This document shows, piece after piece, positions 9,447-20,021 of a stretch of DNA of 64,000 bases. Position 1 is the stretch's first letter; the number at the start of each line of letters is the position of its first letter. Made by a program: the position numbers and the translations under genes. Under the pieces are notes generated by a model that was not told where the DNA came from, ran no database searches, and saw nothing but the letters and a program-made list of their open reading frames with translations. Origin of the DNA: Paraburkholderia polaris (lineage in GTDB: Bacteria > Pseudomonadota > Gammaproteobacteria > Burkholderiales > Burkholderiaceae); assembly GCF_012927345.1 (NCBI RefSeq), contig NZ_JABBGJ010000004.1, positions 186,001-250,000 on the forward strand, read 5' to 3'.

Positions 9447-11885
9447 TCAATAGTCGTAGCGCAGCGTTGCGCCGAACATCCGCGAGTCGCCCACCGAGGC
9501 CGTGTACGCGCCGTTGTACGTCGCGAACGAGGCGAGGTAATAACGCTTGTCGAACAGATTGCGCGCCCAGATCGACAGATCCCATTGATGGCGTCCCGAG
9601 GCCAGACGCCAGCCAGTCGCGACGTTGACGATGCCGTAACCGGGCAGCTTGCCGTACTGCGAATCGTCGAGCGTGCCGTACTGATTCGAGCGCAGCGAGT
9701 AAGCGGCAGCAAAGTATTCGTCGATGTCGTGCGCGAGGCGGAACTGGTACTGCGCGCTCAGGTTCAGGATCCAGCGCGGCGCGCCGGCCACCGGTCGGCC
9801 AGTAAGACTGCAGGTTGCTTTGGGATTCGGGATCGCCACTTCCGACGGGCACGGTGCGTTCTCATACGACGTGTACGTTGCGTCGATATACGAGGCGTTG
9901 AGACCCAACGTGAGGTTGCGGATCGGCATCGCCCGGAGATCGATTTCGGCACCGCGGCTGCGTACGTCGGCGGCATTCGAGAGCACGGAGATCACGCCGG
10001 TGGGCGTCGCGACAAGACTCGTTGCCTGATAGCCGCTGATCTGCGTCCAGAACAGATTGGCGTTGAGCATCAGGCGGTGTTCGAGGAATTCGCTCTTGAT
10101 GCCGAGTTCGGCGTTATTGGCGCGCTCGGGTCCGACAATCAACGAATTTGCCCCTTGCGTCGGCGCGGACGAAACCGCCATGTTCACGCCGCCCGACTTT
10201 TCGCCGTGCGACAGCGTCGCGTAGCCGAGCACGTCGGGTGCGAGCTTGTAGCCGAAGTTCAGGAGCGCCGACGGGCTCACATTCGACAGATGCAGATCGC
10301 CCGACGCATACGCGCCGATCACGCTGTTGCGCACGGCCTGCGCGGCGGGACCCAGGGTTGCGCCGCCAATAGGCGCATTGCGGTTGACGTCGGCGGTTTT
10401 CTCTTCATACGTGCCGCGCACGCCCGCGGTCAAATCAGCGCGCGAATCGATGTGCCACGTGCTCTGCGCGAACAGCGCGAAGCTATTGGTGGTCATGTGC
10501 GCGGGCGCCGTCGAGGTCGTGTTGTCGAGCGCACCGATGTCGCGGCCGAGGATCACCGCGTCCGCGTCCGGGCCATAAAACGCGAACGTGTTGTTAGTCA
10601 GCTGCTGATAGAAGTAGTACGCGCCCGCCACGTAGTCGATCGGGCCACCGGTGGGCGACGCCACCCGGAATTCCTGCGAGAACTGGTGGTCGTTGACCGA
10701 CACGCCGGTGTCGATGATCGCCGGCTTGTTCAGATTGTCGTCGTTGGCCGGGTCGAAATGCCAGAAGCGGCCAGCGGTGATGGACGTCAGCGTAAAACCG
10801 CTTGGCAGCGTATCGTTCACTTCGACCGACAATCCGCCCTGATGCACGCTCACGTGCTGACGCGAGTCGAGATTGACCTGGTATAGCGAAGGATTCGTCA
10901 CCGGCGTTGCGCCGATCGACGCTGCCCGCCCGAGGAACTGATTCACGCCGTTGATCGTCGGGCCAAGACCGTACAGCACTTGCGTACCGTAGCTCGAATC
11001 TTCGGTGTTGTAGTCGGCAATCACTCGCACGTTCAGATCGCCGGTCGGCTTGAACAGCAGTTCGCCGCGTCCACCTTCACGCGTGCCGCCGTTCAGCTGC
11101 GAACCGGTGTACAGGTTCTTGATATCGCCGTCGTCATGGCTGCGATACAGTAGCAGGCGCCCCGCCAGCGTGTCGGTGATCGGACCGGACAGCACCGCCT
11201 TGGTCTGCACATAGCCGCGCTGACCGATCGATTGTTCGAGCGATGCTTCAGTCGTAAACGTCGGCCGTTTGGTCGTGATGTTCAGAATGCCGGCCGTGCT
11301 GTTCTTGCCGAACAGCGTACCTTGCGGACCACGCAGCAATTCGATCTGGCTGATGTCGAGCGCGTCGAACACTGCCATGCCGGGGCGTCCCAGATACACG
11401 TTGTCGAGATACACGCCAACGCTGCCTTCCAGGCCGTCGTTCGCCGGATTGTTGCCGATGCCCCGCACGGAGATACTCGACTGCCGCGCATGAATGTACG
11501 CGACGTTCGTGCTGGGCAAGGTGTTTTGCAAATCCTGCACGCGGTAGTTGCGCTGCGCTTCGAGGTCGTCACCGCTCACGGTCGAGATCGGCGCCGGCAC
11601 TTTCTGCACGTTTTCCTTGCGGCGGCGGGCGGTCACGACCACTTCCTTCAGTGCCGCCGGGGCGGCTTCAGTGCCCGCTATGACGGCGGTGCCTGCGGTC
11701 GCGACCTTGCCCGTGCCGGTGCCCGCTTTGGCGACCGATGCTGCCGATGCTGCTGAAGGTGCCGCTGCTTTGGCATGCTCCTGCACGCCGGGCGCAAGAC
11801 TGACGTCCTGTGCCCAGGCGGCCGTTACCGGCAGCAAAGCCGCTGCCATCAAGGTCAGACGTCGGTGAGTTTTATTGTTTTTCAT
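9447..11885 (-). CDS. TonB-dependent outer-membrane receptor for sulfate esters (SftP-like)
   Basis: An 812-residue TonB-dependent receptor: signal peptide ending near A-W-A-Q (residue 26), an Ala/Thr/Val-rich linker to about residue 80, a TonB-box-like K-E-V-V-V-T-A-R-R-R, a plug domain (about 90-200, with S-I-S-V-R-G-I-G and L-R-G-P-Q-G-T-L-F-G-K-N-S-T-A-G), then a beta-barrel ending in an aromatic residue. It imports a ligand across the outer membrane using TonB-ExbBD energy. Its place between AtsR and AtsB suggests a sulfate ester ligand, as for SftP of Pseudomonas putida. The low-complexity Ala-rich linker is unusual. Confidence 0.9.
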   Translation of the reverse strand: MKNNKTHRRLTLMAAALLPVTAAWAQDVSLAPGVQEHAKAAAPSAASAASVAKAGTGTGKVATAGTAVIAGTEAAPAALKEVVVTARRRKENVQKVPAPISTVSGDDLEAQRNYRVQDLQNTLPSTNVAYIHARQSSISVRGIGNNPANDGLEGSVGVYLDNVYLGRPGMAVFDALDISQIELLRGPQGTLFGKNSTAGILNITTKRPTFTTEASLEQSIGQRGYVQTKAVLSGPITDTLAGRLLLYRSHDDGDIKNLYTGSQLNGGTREGGRGELLFKPTGDLNVRVIADYNTEDSSYGTQVLYGLGPTINGVNQFLGRAASIGATPVTNPSLYQVNLDSRQHVSVHQGGLSVEVNDTLPSGFTLTSITAGRFWHFDPANDDNLNKPAIIDTGVSVNDHQFSQEFRVASPTGGPIDYVAGAYYFYQQLTNNTFAFYGPDADAVILGRDIGALDNTTSTAPAHMTTNSFALFAQSTWHIDSRADLTAGVRGTYEEKTADVNRNAPIGGATLGPAAQAVRNSVIGAYASGDLHLSNVSPSALLNFGYKLAPDVLGYATLSHGEKSGGVNMAVSSAPTQGANSLIVGPERANNAELGIKSEFLEHRLMLNANLFWTQISGYQATSLVATPTGVISVLSNAADVRSRGAEIDLRAMPIRNLTLGLNASYIDATYTSYENAPCPSEVAIPNPKATCSLTGRPVAGAPRWILNLSAQYQFRLAHDIDEYFAAAYSLRSNQYGTLDDSQYGKLPGYGIVNVATGWRLASGRHQWDLSIWARNLFDKRYYLASFATYNGAYTASVGDSRMFGATLRYDY

Positions 11886-11927
11886 CGTGTAGTTTTTCTT
11901 GGAGCGTGACGTGCATTCAGCCCGTGT

Positions 11928-13004
11928 TTAGATCGACTTGTCGGCCTGGCCGAAGGCGCGGTACGCCTGCCAATGATTCGTGAGGTTGAGCTCACGCAGC
12001 GCCTGGGTCAGATAGGTGCGGTCTACCCACTGATCGACGTCGAACGGACGACGAATCAGCCCCTGTTGCTTCGCGGTATCCACATCGCGTTTGAAGGCGT
12101 CGACGAAATAGGTGTCCAGCAGCGGCGAGAACGTCACCGCCGGATCGCTCGCTGCAAGTTCATTGCGCCATACCGTTGCCGGTGCATTCGCCTGGTCCTG
12201 CTCCAGTGCGATATAGGCGTCGAGGTTGTGTTTGTCCGAAAGCCATTGCGACGCCTGCACGACGGTGCGCACTACGCGCGTCGCCAGTTCCGGATGTGCC
12301 TTGAGAAAGTCCGACGATGCCACCAACCCCGCCTTCAGCGTGCCGACGCCCTGTTTTCCCTGGGTGCTGACGGGTACGTCGGCGAGACCCTTGTCACGCA
12401 GCACGAACACGCCGGACGAACCCCATAGTGCGTCGATGCGGCGCGCAGCCAGCGCCGCGGCCGCCGCGTTCGGATCGAGATTGACCACACGGAAATCACG
12501 CTCGTTCAGGCCTTGCGCACGCAACACGCTGTCGAACGACAGTTGCAGCGCGGTGCCGCGAAACACGGCAACCTGTTTGCCCTTCAACGCGTTCAGATCA
12601 GTGACGCCCTGCCCCGGCACGACCGCGAGAAAGCCGTTGATGTCGCGACCCAGCGCCGCGATCAGACGCGTATCGAGTCCGTTCGCCCGGCCGATCACGC
12701 CGGCCAGATCGCCGAGAAAAGCCAGATCGACCTGATGATTGGCGAGCGCCTCGTTGATCGCCGGGCCCGCGCCCTTGAAGAAAGTCCAGCGCACTTGCAC
12801 GCCGTCCTTCGCGAACTCCTTGTCGAGCAACTTGTTGACGTAAATGACGTCAACCACGCCTCCGCCGGCCGGCTTCGGTCCTGCGCTGATGTCCGGCACG
12901 GCGATGCGGATCACCGTTTGCGCAGCGACGAAGCCGGGGGCGGCGAGCAGCCACGCCAGCGCGGCAAGCAACAACGGCGTGGCCCATTTGATCGAGAGGT
13001 TCAC
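11928..13004 (-). CDS. atsR: periplasmic sulfate ester/sulfonate-binding protein
   Basis: A 358-residue SsuA/TauA/AtsR-type binding protein. A signal peptide covers about residues 1-28 (hydrophobic A-A-L-A-W-L-L-A-A-P-G-F-V-A-A). The family fold is recognisable from I-R-I-A-V-P-D, D-L-A-F-L-G-D-L-A, L-N-A-L-K-G-K-Q-V-A-V-F-R-G-T-A-L-Q and L-A-A-R-R-I-D-A-L-W. It delivers ligand to the AtsB/AtsC importer. It lies 117 bases after atsK and 42 bases before the receptor gene. Confidence 0.88.
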   Translation of the reverse strand: MNLSIKWATPLLLAALAWLLAAPGFVAAQTVIRIAVPDISAGPKPAGGGVVDVIYVNKLLDKEFAKDGVQVRWTFFKGAGPAINEALANHQVDLAFLGDLAGVIGRANGLDTRLIAALGRDINGFLAVVPGQGVTDLNALKGKQVAVFRGTALQLSFDSVLRAQGLNERDFRVVNLDPNAAAAALAARRIDALWGSSGVFVLRDKGLADVPVSTQGKQGVGTLKAGLVASSDFLKAHPELATRVVRTVVQASQWLSDKHNLDAYIALEQDQANAPATVWRNELAASDPAVTFSPLLDTYFVDAFKRDVDTAKQQGLIRRPFDVDQWVDRTYLTQALRELNLTNHWQAYRAFGQADKSI

Positions 13005-13099
13005 GGGTTCTCCTGGAGTTTCGTGAGGATGGATGTGGCAAGCGCTCGGGCCGCGTGACGCAAGCGGTGTGAACAGCGTGAGCGGCCCGCGAGGTTTAA

Positions 13100-13133
13100 G
13101 CGGCCTTTTTAGGCGGCCTTTTTAGGCGGCCTT
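13100..13133. repeat. 14-bp tandem duplication at the atsK stop codon
   Basis: A 14-base unit (TAGGCGGCCTTTTT as read on the plus strand) occurs about two and a half times and carries the atsK stop with it, so extra in-frame stops follow the true one. It may weakly aid termination but lacks a hairpin. Confidence 0.7.
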
Positions 13134-14054
13134 GACAGCCGGATTCGGTTCGACGCTGCGCGTAAAGCTGCGGCGACCGTCGACGCTCACCGGCACGTCG
13201 CCCTTCAGGGTCACGCGACGCACCACACGGTGAGCATCGCCGTAGTCATTGACGGCGTAGTGCTGGGTCGCGCGGTTGTCCCAGATCGCGACGTCGCCTG
13301 CCTGCCAGCGCCAGCGCACGATGTTCTCGAGGCGCGTCACGTAGGCTTGCAGCAGTTCCAGCAAATGCGCCGACGCACTTGGCGTGAGGCCGACGAAGCT
13401 CTTCACGAAGTGGCCGAGAATCAGCGTTTTTTCGCCGGATTCCGGATGGACACGCACGACCGGATGTTCGGTCTCATAGCGCGTCGACACGAATACTTCG
13501 CGATAGCGTTTGCGCGCCTCGGCATCGCGTCCGCGCTCGCCGACGTTGGCGTAGTTCGCGTAGTCGTATTCATTGCTGTGCACCGCCCACAGTTGCTCGG
13601 CGAGCGCCTTGAGCGGCGGCGGCAGATCGTCGTAAGCGGTGGCGGTGTTGGCCCAGACGGTGTCGCCGCCCACTTCCGGAATCGTCACGCCGCGCAGGAT
13701 CGACGCTTGCGGATACGCGTCGACGAACGTCACGTCCGTATGCCACGAATTCGCGCGGCCGCCGCGATGTGAGTCGAGTTCAAGCAGATAGTCGGTGCCA
13801 TCCACCACCGGCACCGTGGGATGCGAGACCGGTTCACCAAGCAGCTTGGCGAAGGCTTCCTGATCGGCGTCCTGTAGGTGCGTCTGGCCGCGGAAAAAGA
13901 TCACCTTGTGGCGCACCAGCGCGGCGCGAATCGCTTCGACGGTTGCGGGTTCGAGCTGGCCCGACAGGCGCACGCCGCGAATTTCCGCGCCGATGCGGCC
14001 GGTGACGGCATGAATGTCCAATGCGTTGGACGTCGCGAGATTGAGATTCGACAT
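13122..14054 (-). CDS. atsK: alkylsulfatase, Fe(II)/2-oxoglutarate-dependent dioxygenase
   Basis: A 310-residue TauD/AtsK-family oxygenase that splits alkyl sulfate esters oxidatively to an aldehyde and sulfate. The iron triad is visible: His105 and Asp107 in [14 protein letters not shown], and His265 in W-D-N-R-A-T-Q-H-Y. The 2-oxoglutarate-binding arginines follow in A-H-R-V-V-R-R-V-T (276, 280). Length and spacing match AtsK more closely than TauD. The ATG at 14054 has AGGAG nine bases upstream; an in-frame TTG three codons earlier is less likely. It is the first gene of the ats cluster. Confidence 0.9.
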   Translation of the reverse strand: MSNLNLATSNALDIHAVTGRIGAEIRGVRLSGQLEPATVEAIRAALVRHKVIFFRGQTHLQDADQEAFAKLLGEPVSHPTVPVVDGTDYLLELDSHRGGRANSWHTDVTFVDAYPQASILRGVTIPEVGGDTVWANTATAYDDLPPPLKALAEQLWAVHSNEYDYANYANVGERGRDAEARKRYREVFVSTRYETEHPVVRVHPESGEKTLILGHFVKSFVGLTPSASAHLLELLQAYVTRLENIVRWRWQAGDVAIWDNRATQHYAVNDYGDAHRVVRRVTLKGDVPVSVDGRRSFTRSVEPNPAVKAA

Positions 14055-14442
14055 ACGATGCAACTCCTAAGTGTGAGGACGAGACAGGTCAGCGCGCCAC
14101 GGGGCACGCGGGGCGAAAATCTTTATCTGAAGGTGGCGGCGGCTCGAACCGGCTGAGCGCGGGTCAGCTCAACAGCGGGTCGTGCCGAATCAACACGCCG
14201 GCAATATGCCTGCCATCAGCAGCGCGTTGAACATGCCGGACAGGAGCGGCGACACGACGACGCCCGGAACCACGCGGAGGGTGGTTCGCGGCGGGCGGCT
14301 GAGTCGGCGGTATGGGGGTGAATCAACACTTGATTGGCTCTGTCTGCTGAATCGATGAGTCATTATCGACAGAGTCGGGGCCGCGAATCTATCGCGCTTT
14401 GGACACTTGATAGAAGGGCTTTTTATATCGTTATGAGTTTTC
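14055..14442. promoter_or_regulatory. upstream region of the ats cluster with palindromes
   Basis: This 388-base gap holds no convincing gene. It contains a perfect 15-base palindrome AATCAA-CAC-TTGATT at 14321-14335, a second copy of its ACACTTGAT half at 14403-14411, and a larger inverted repeat (CTCTGTC at 14338-14344 with GACAGAG at 14368-14374). These are the best candidates for regulator binding upstream of atsK. Which protein binds is unknown; CysB-type sulfur control and the neighbouring Crp/Fnr protein are both possible. Confidence 0.4.
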
Positions 14443-15315
14443 TCACGCGGCCTCGCTCACTTCCCGCAGTGCGTCCATATCGATCACGGTAATCCGGCTA
14501 TAACGCACATCCACGATGCCTTGCTGCACGAGCCAGCGCAGTTCCTTATTGATACTTTGCCGGGAAGCGGCCAGTAACGCGGCGAGGTCCTCCTGCGACA
14601 GCTTGATCGACAGCTCCACGCCCCGCTCCGTTTTCTTGCCATGCCATTCGGCAAGGCCAAGCAACTGATCCGCCAGGCGCGCACGAAATCCGGCGAGTGC
14701 CGTCTTGCCCATGCGGCCGTGCAGCGCGCGGCTTCGCAAGCAGATCAGATCGAGCACATTGCGCAACAGCGCGGGCTCGCGAGCAAACAGTTCGAACAAG
14801 GCGCTGGCGGGAATGTGGAACAGCGTCGTCGAGCCGTGCGCGCGCTGGTCGTGCATCGAGCCGCGCCGGTCCATCACCGGAATGAAGTTGATGACTTCGT
14901 TCGGCCACATGTACACCGCTACCGCGCGCACGCCGGCCGAGTTGGTCCAGCTCATTTCGATCGCACCGGAGAGCACCACCTGGATGTCGTCGCACGGTTC
15001 GTCGCGCGCGAAGATCAGTTCGCCGTTGGTCCAGGTGCGCAATTGGCCGGCGTCGCACAATGCGTCGATTGCATGGGGCGGCCAGCTTTTCAGGCATGGA
15101 TTGGCAGTGAACGCAGCGTGGATCGCGTCACGAACGTCCACGTCGAGCGAGCGGCCGTCACGCCGCGACGACAGCAACGGCGCGGGCCGCGTGGGAGGCA
15201 GCCCCGCAGAGAACTCCGCGGGCGGCCGCCCCGCGGATGGCCGCCCCGCGGAGGGTCGCTCCGAGAATGGCCGCCCCGCGGAATCCAGCTTGAATGCTTC
15301 GATAATTGTGCTCAT
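14443..15315 (-). CDS. Crp/Fnr family transcriptional regulator with repeat-rich N-terminus
   Basis: A 290-residue regulator. Residues about 1-55 form a low-complexity extension with repeated S-A-G-R-P units. A cyclic-nucleotide-binding-type beta-roll follows (about 85-190, e.g. L-R-T-W-T-N-G-E-L-I-F-A-R-D-E-P and V-V-L-S-G-A-I-E), then a winged helix-turn-helix at about 225-280 with L-S-Q-E-D-L-A-A-L-L-A-A-S-R-Q-S-I-N-K-E-L. No Cys cluster of the FNR type is present, so the signal is not evident. It lies upstream of the ats cluster on the same strand and could regulate it, but this is only positional. An inner start after the repeat cannot be excluded. Confidence 0.85.
   Translation of the reverse strand: MSTIIEAFKLDSAGRPFSERPSAGRPSAGRPPAEFSAGLPPTRPAPLLSSRRDGRSLDVDVRDAIHAAFTANPCLKSWPPHAIDALCDAGQLRTWTNGELIFARDEPCDDIQVVLSGAIEMSWTNSAGVRAVAVYMWPNEVINFIPVMDRRGSMHDQRAHGSTTLFHIPASALFELFAREPALLRNVLDLICLRSRALHGRMGKTALAGFRARLADQLLGLAEWHGKKTERGVELSIKLSQEDLAALLAASRQSINKELRWLVQQGIVDVRYSRITVIDMDALREVSEAA
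15224..15283. repeat. 15-bp tandem repeat inside the Crp/Fnr gene
   Basis: Four tandem 15-base units of the type GGCCGCCCCGCGGAT encode the S-A-G-R-P repeats at the N-terminus of the Crp/Fnr protein. The unit keeps frame, so copy-number change would only lengthen or shorten the tail. The third copy is diverged. Confidence 0.85.
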
Positions 15316-15601
15316 GGCTGACCGGCAAGAGATGCGGTTGGACTTGAATGACTGACAGGCAGTCGATCCTCCGATCTAACCAGTGTTGGCGCCGCGCGTA
15401 AAAGACTTGTTTTTTATGTGCTTATCACGCACTCGGGAGTGGCGATCGCGCGTGGATGCCATGACGTCGAAACCGCCATTATCCAGGCATCGGGAAAGGT
15501 AATCGGCGCCCCGCCTGGCCACCGACGGAAAGCGGCTGGCATGCAGGCGACAGGCGCTCAAAAAGACGGCGAGTAACAAGCGGCTAACGCACGCTAACGG
15601 G

Positions 15602-16156
15602 TCACGGCAGCATCCGCTGCAATGTCTGGTCCTTGAGCACGAAACGATGAAACAACGCCCCTGCGATATGCAGTGCGATCAGTGCGAACAACACCCAGGC
15701 CAGATAGCCATGGATATCGCCCATTTCATGCCCGACTGGTGAGCCAACCGGCGAGATGCTGGGATACGGCAACACGCCAAGCAGCTTGACGGACCATCCG
15801 CGCGAAGACGCATTCGCCCATCCCAGCAAAGGCACAGCCACCAGCGCGAGATAAAGAAGACCATGCGTGACATGTGAAACGACACGGAAGAATGGCGAGA
15901 GCGATGCAGGTGCTGGCGTGTGCGTGAAACGCCAGACGATTCTCACCACTACGGCTGCAATCAACGTTGCCCCCACGCCGAGATGCCATGCGATCAGACC
16001 GTCGGGCCGCGTGCCTTTATGAATATCCGGCATGGTCCAACCGATCACGAACTGAGCAGCAATCAGTAACACCACCAGCCAGTGAAGAAATTTGGCTATG
16101 CCGTCATAGCCTGACGCATTGCGTGAGAAATTGACCTGGTCCGAACGCATGATCAT
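15602..16156 (-). CDS. cytochrome b561 family protein
   Basis: A 184-residue di-haem b561 of the prokaryotic CybB type with four transmembrane helices. Probable haem-ligand histidines lie in K-F-L-H-W-L-V-V (helix 1), I-A-W-H-L-G-V (helix 2) and L-I-A-L-H-I-A-G-A-L-F-H-R-F (helix 4). Such proteins move electrons in the inner membrane, for example between quinol and superoxide or other partners. The start may be this ATG or the one two codons on; neither has a clear ribosome site. It has no evident operon partner. Confidence 0.88.
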   Translation of the reverse strand: MIMRSDQVNFSRNASGYDGIAKFLHWLVVLLIAAQFVIGWTMPDIHKGTRPDGLIAWHLGVGATLIAAVVVRIVWRFTHTPAPASLSPFFRVVSHVTHGLLYLALVAVPLLGWANASSRGWSVKLLGVLPYPSISPVGSPVGHEMGDIHGYLAWVLFALIALHIAGALFHRFVLKDQTLQRMLP

Positions 16157-16709
16157 GAGAAAGTTTTAGCCGCAGTTAATCCATGGGATGGGGAGCGCTT
16201 GTTTGCGCCGAAGGTACACAAATTCTTAGCGTACTCGCTAATCATGCTACGGATCAAACCTTAAGAAAAGCTGATGCCGCGTCTGACGATCTCGTTCAGG
16301 CGCAGGAGGCGGCAATACATCGGCAAAGGAACAGCGACCGCGATGAAAGTGCAAACGGCGCCCCATCACGTCGGCCCGCGTCCCGAGTCTGCAACTGAAT
16401 GTATCCATCAGGCATACGCTTATCGACCTGTCACACACTGCATGCTCCAGTTGTTCATACGCACGCGTTTCAACCTGCCTGAGCAAGCCGAATGCATGAA
16501 GGCCCGACCTTTTTCATAGCGCGTTCAACGGGTTGCCCACGGACTTCTCGCCCACGCAACAGCTAATCGCAACGCTGCACCGTATCCCCATACCAGGACA
16601 TGGACGTGGCCGACATGCGAAAAAACCGACACGTCCTGTTACACACGAACACACCGGTAATCCAGCCGCTCAGTAGAGTTCGATCACACGCAAAAGGGAG
16701 AGCAACTTC
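16157..16709. other. intergenic stretch without recognisable gene
   Basis: About 550 bases between cytochrome b561 and the small lipoprotein gene. Open frames here are short and show no family sequence or ribosome site. The right end must hold the promoter of the 16710 gene; I could not define its boxes. Confidence 0.5.
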
Positions 16710-16829
16710 ATGAAACGAATTTTCGCGCTGGTCCTGTTGGCTGTCACCCTCGGGAGTGCATTGGGCGGTTGCATCGTCGTCCCCGAGGGCGGTTATCACG
16801 ATCACTACCACGATCACGACCATTACTAA
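16710..16829 (+). CDS. small His-rich lipoprotein (39 residues)
   Basis: A short gene: ATG at 16710, AGGGAG upstream, TAA at 16827. The product has a charged start (M-K-R), a hydrophobic helix and a lipobox A-L-G-G-C at residues 17-21, so Cys21 would be lipidated. The mature part is only 19 residues and ends H-D-H-Y-H-D-H-D-H-Y, six His/Asp-alternating residues suited to binding metal ions. It lies 53 bases before a second His-rich secreted protein, with which it may be co-transcribed. The metal role is inferred from composition. Confidence 0.75.
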   Translation: MKRIFALVLLAVTLGSALGGCIVVPEGGYHDHYHDHDHY

Positions 16830-16882
16830 GCGCTGCCCGCGCGGCGCACACCACACTCAATCGTAAAAACCGAGAATAAAAC

Positions 16883-17275
16883 ATGAGCAATTCACGAAGC
16901 CGCTGGCTGTCCATGGCGATCGTTGCAGGTCTGGGGATCGGCGCATCTTCTGTCGCGCTGGCGCACGTCGATGTCGGCGTAAACATCGGCATTCCGGGCG
17001 TGGCCTATGCGCCCGCGCCAGTCTATGCCCCGCCTCCGCCCGTGTACGCACCCGCTCCGCCGGTGGTGGTGGTGAGTCCTGGCTGGTACGGCGAGCGTTA
17101 TTACGACGGCCACCGCTATTGGGAACGACGCGAGTGGGAGCAACGCCATCACGAACGCGAATGGCATGACGCGCGCGGCTATCGCGACGGCCCGCATGGC
17201 GACTGGCACGACCACGGCGGCGAGCACGGCGATTGGCACGACCATGGCGATGATCACGGCCGGGGCGATCACTAA
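16883..17275 (+). CDS. secreted Pro- and His-rich protein
   Basis: A 130-residue exported protein. The signal peptide ends near S-V-A-L-A (residue 27). A Pro/Ala/Tyr-rich segment (about 42-65, repeats of Y-A-P-x-P) follows, then V-V-V-S-P-G-W-Y-G-x-R-Y-Y-D-G-H-R-Y-W, common in small periplasmic proteins of this genus, and a tail with repeats of G-D-W-H-D-H-G (about 105-130). The His/Asp-rich tail resembles that of the preceding lipoprotein, so both may bind metals at the cell envelope. No catalytic motif is seen. It should be treated as a protein of unknown function. Confidence 0.8.
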   Translation: MSNSRSRWLSMAIVAGLGIGASSVALAHVDVGVNIGIPGVAYAPAPVYAPPPPVYAPAPPVVVVSPGWYGERYYDGHRYWERREWEQRHHEREWHDARGYRDGPHGDWHDHGGEHGDWHDHGDDHGRGDH

Positions 17276-17353
17276 GGCATGGGCCGTGGCGGTGTCACCG
17301 GCGCGGCCGGCCCGCGCTTGCATTCGCGCCACACCTTTTGCAGGAGCGACGAT

Positions 17354-17602
17354 TTGCTACGCAACGATCCACGGCGTGTAACGGCACAAATCGACGGCGC
17401 GGTGATTTCCGCCGAATACAGCGAACTGACCGGCCAATTGTGTTTGCGTCAGGACGGCGCCGTGCTTCGCGAATGGTTTCCACCTCATTCGTGGATCGCG
17501 ATTGCATCGGTGGCCGGCGCGCGGCACTGGGGTACGCGGCCCACTGACGAGGACCTTCGGGCCTTGCTGCGCAACGAAATGACCCTGTTGCGCACGCAAT
17601 AG
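17354..17602 (+). CDS. hypothetical protein
   Basis: An 82-residue protein starting at TTG with AGGAG seven bases upstream; a longer frame opens at ATG 17279 but its first 25 residues look random. The body (V-T-A-Q-I-D-G-A-V-I-S-A-E-Y-S, W-F-P-P-H-S-W-I-A-I-A) has no motif I recognise. It follows the His-rich genes and is followed by a hairpin. Expression is plausible, function unknown. Confidence 0.5.
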   Translation: MLRNDPRRVTAQIDGAVISAEYSELTGQLCLRQDGAVLREWFPPHSWIAIASVAGARHWGTRPTDEDLRALLRNEMTLLRTQ

Positions 17603-17616
17603 CCGCGCGATGGACA

Positions 17617-17660
17617 AGAAAAAAGGCCGGCCATCGAACATGTTCCGATGACCGGCCTCT
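17617..17660 (-). terminator. Rho-independent terminator for the DUF4148 gene
   Basis: AGGCCGG (17624-17630) pairs with CCGGCCT (17652-17658), extended inside by CATCG/CGATG. The A-run at 17619-17624 becomes the U-tract on the minus strand, so it serves the gene ending at 17738; it may also slow plus-strand transcription from 17602. Confidence 0.8.
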
Positions 17661-17737
17661 TACAGTCGACTCGCAGATAGTGAACGAGTCGAACGGCGCC
17701 GCGATGATCCGCGTATTTCTTTTTGCCCTTAACGTGC

Positions 17738-17986
17738 TTAACGTGCGTTATAGATCGGCGGCGAATAGGAGCTTACCGCCGTATCGTTGCCGTGCCCGGC
17801 TTGCCACGTGCCACGGCTGCCCGAACCATAACCGCTGGTATCGGCCTGACGAGCGCCCTGCTGCTCGGAGACTTGCGCCTGCGCGCCGTGCGTGTTTTGC
17901 GGGGCCGGCTGATTCGATTGCGCGAACGAAGCAATCGGGGCGCCAAGAACAACTGCAATAGCAACAGCTTTGATGAGCGATTTCAT
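17738..17986 (-). CDS. DUF4148 family small secreted protein
   Basis: An 82-residue protein with a signal peptide (M-K-S-L-I-K-A-V-A-I-A-V-V-L-G-A-P-I-A-S-F-A, cut near residue 22) and a Gln/Ala/Gly/Ser-rich, apparently unstructured mature part. DUF4148 proteins are abundant in Burkholderia and relatives; their role is unknown. The ATG at 17986 is chosen because GGAGGTGG sits just upstream; the longer frame lacks a signal peptide. A terminator follows at 17617-17660, so the gene is monocistronic. Confidence 0.85.
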   Translation of the reverse strand: MKSLIKAVAIAVVLGAPIASFAQSNQPAPQNTHGAQAQVSEQQGARQADTSGYGSGSRGTWQAGHGNDTAVSSYSPPIYNAR

Positions 17987-18370
17987 GAAAACCACCTCCA
18001 TAGATTGATCGGTACGCGCTGCGGATGTGACGCGTGGTGCAGCCGATTGAGGCAGTGTAGGAGCGGATCGGGCGCGGATAAATCCCCCATTCATGAATTC
18101 ACTGTTGCTTTTGACACGACAATGGCAGAAGCCCGCCCATCAATGGTTTGCTGGCGTGCGCCGGGTCCAGCGGAGTTCGTCTGATTGAAAGAAATCGGCG
18201 CGCATTCTATAAACACTGGCTATACAAAACTGCGCGCACAGATCGCCGTTGTTATCGCAGAGCAGCAATCCATTCCTTCATTCCCGAAGCGACGCATACA
18301 AGGTTCGAGGGCGCAGCGCACCGCCACCGAGTATTTCTCGCTTCACCCACCGCAGCCCACTCACGCATCC
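17987..18370. other. intergenic region upstream of the DUF4148 gene
   Basis: About 380 bases between the ends of two minus-strand genes. The left part must carry the promoter of the DUF4148 gene. I see no coding sequence, hairpin or repeat worth naming. Confidence 0.45.

Positions 18371-20021
<1,651 letters not shown>

Noticed and set aside
9393..10886. Long open frame (497 codons) on the plus strand
   Set aside because: It is antisense to the TonB-dependent receptor, Arg/His/Val-rich and without family motifs: a high-GC shadow.
14160..14270. Short hydrophobic frame on the minus strand upstream of atsK
   Set aside because: Encodes about 27 membrane-like residues but has no start context or recognised family; could be a decayed permease fragment, not supportable.
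15376..15579. 67-codon frame on the minus strand
   Set aside because: No ribosome site, no recognised sequence and odd composition; left as intergenic.
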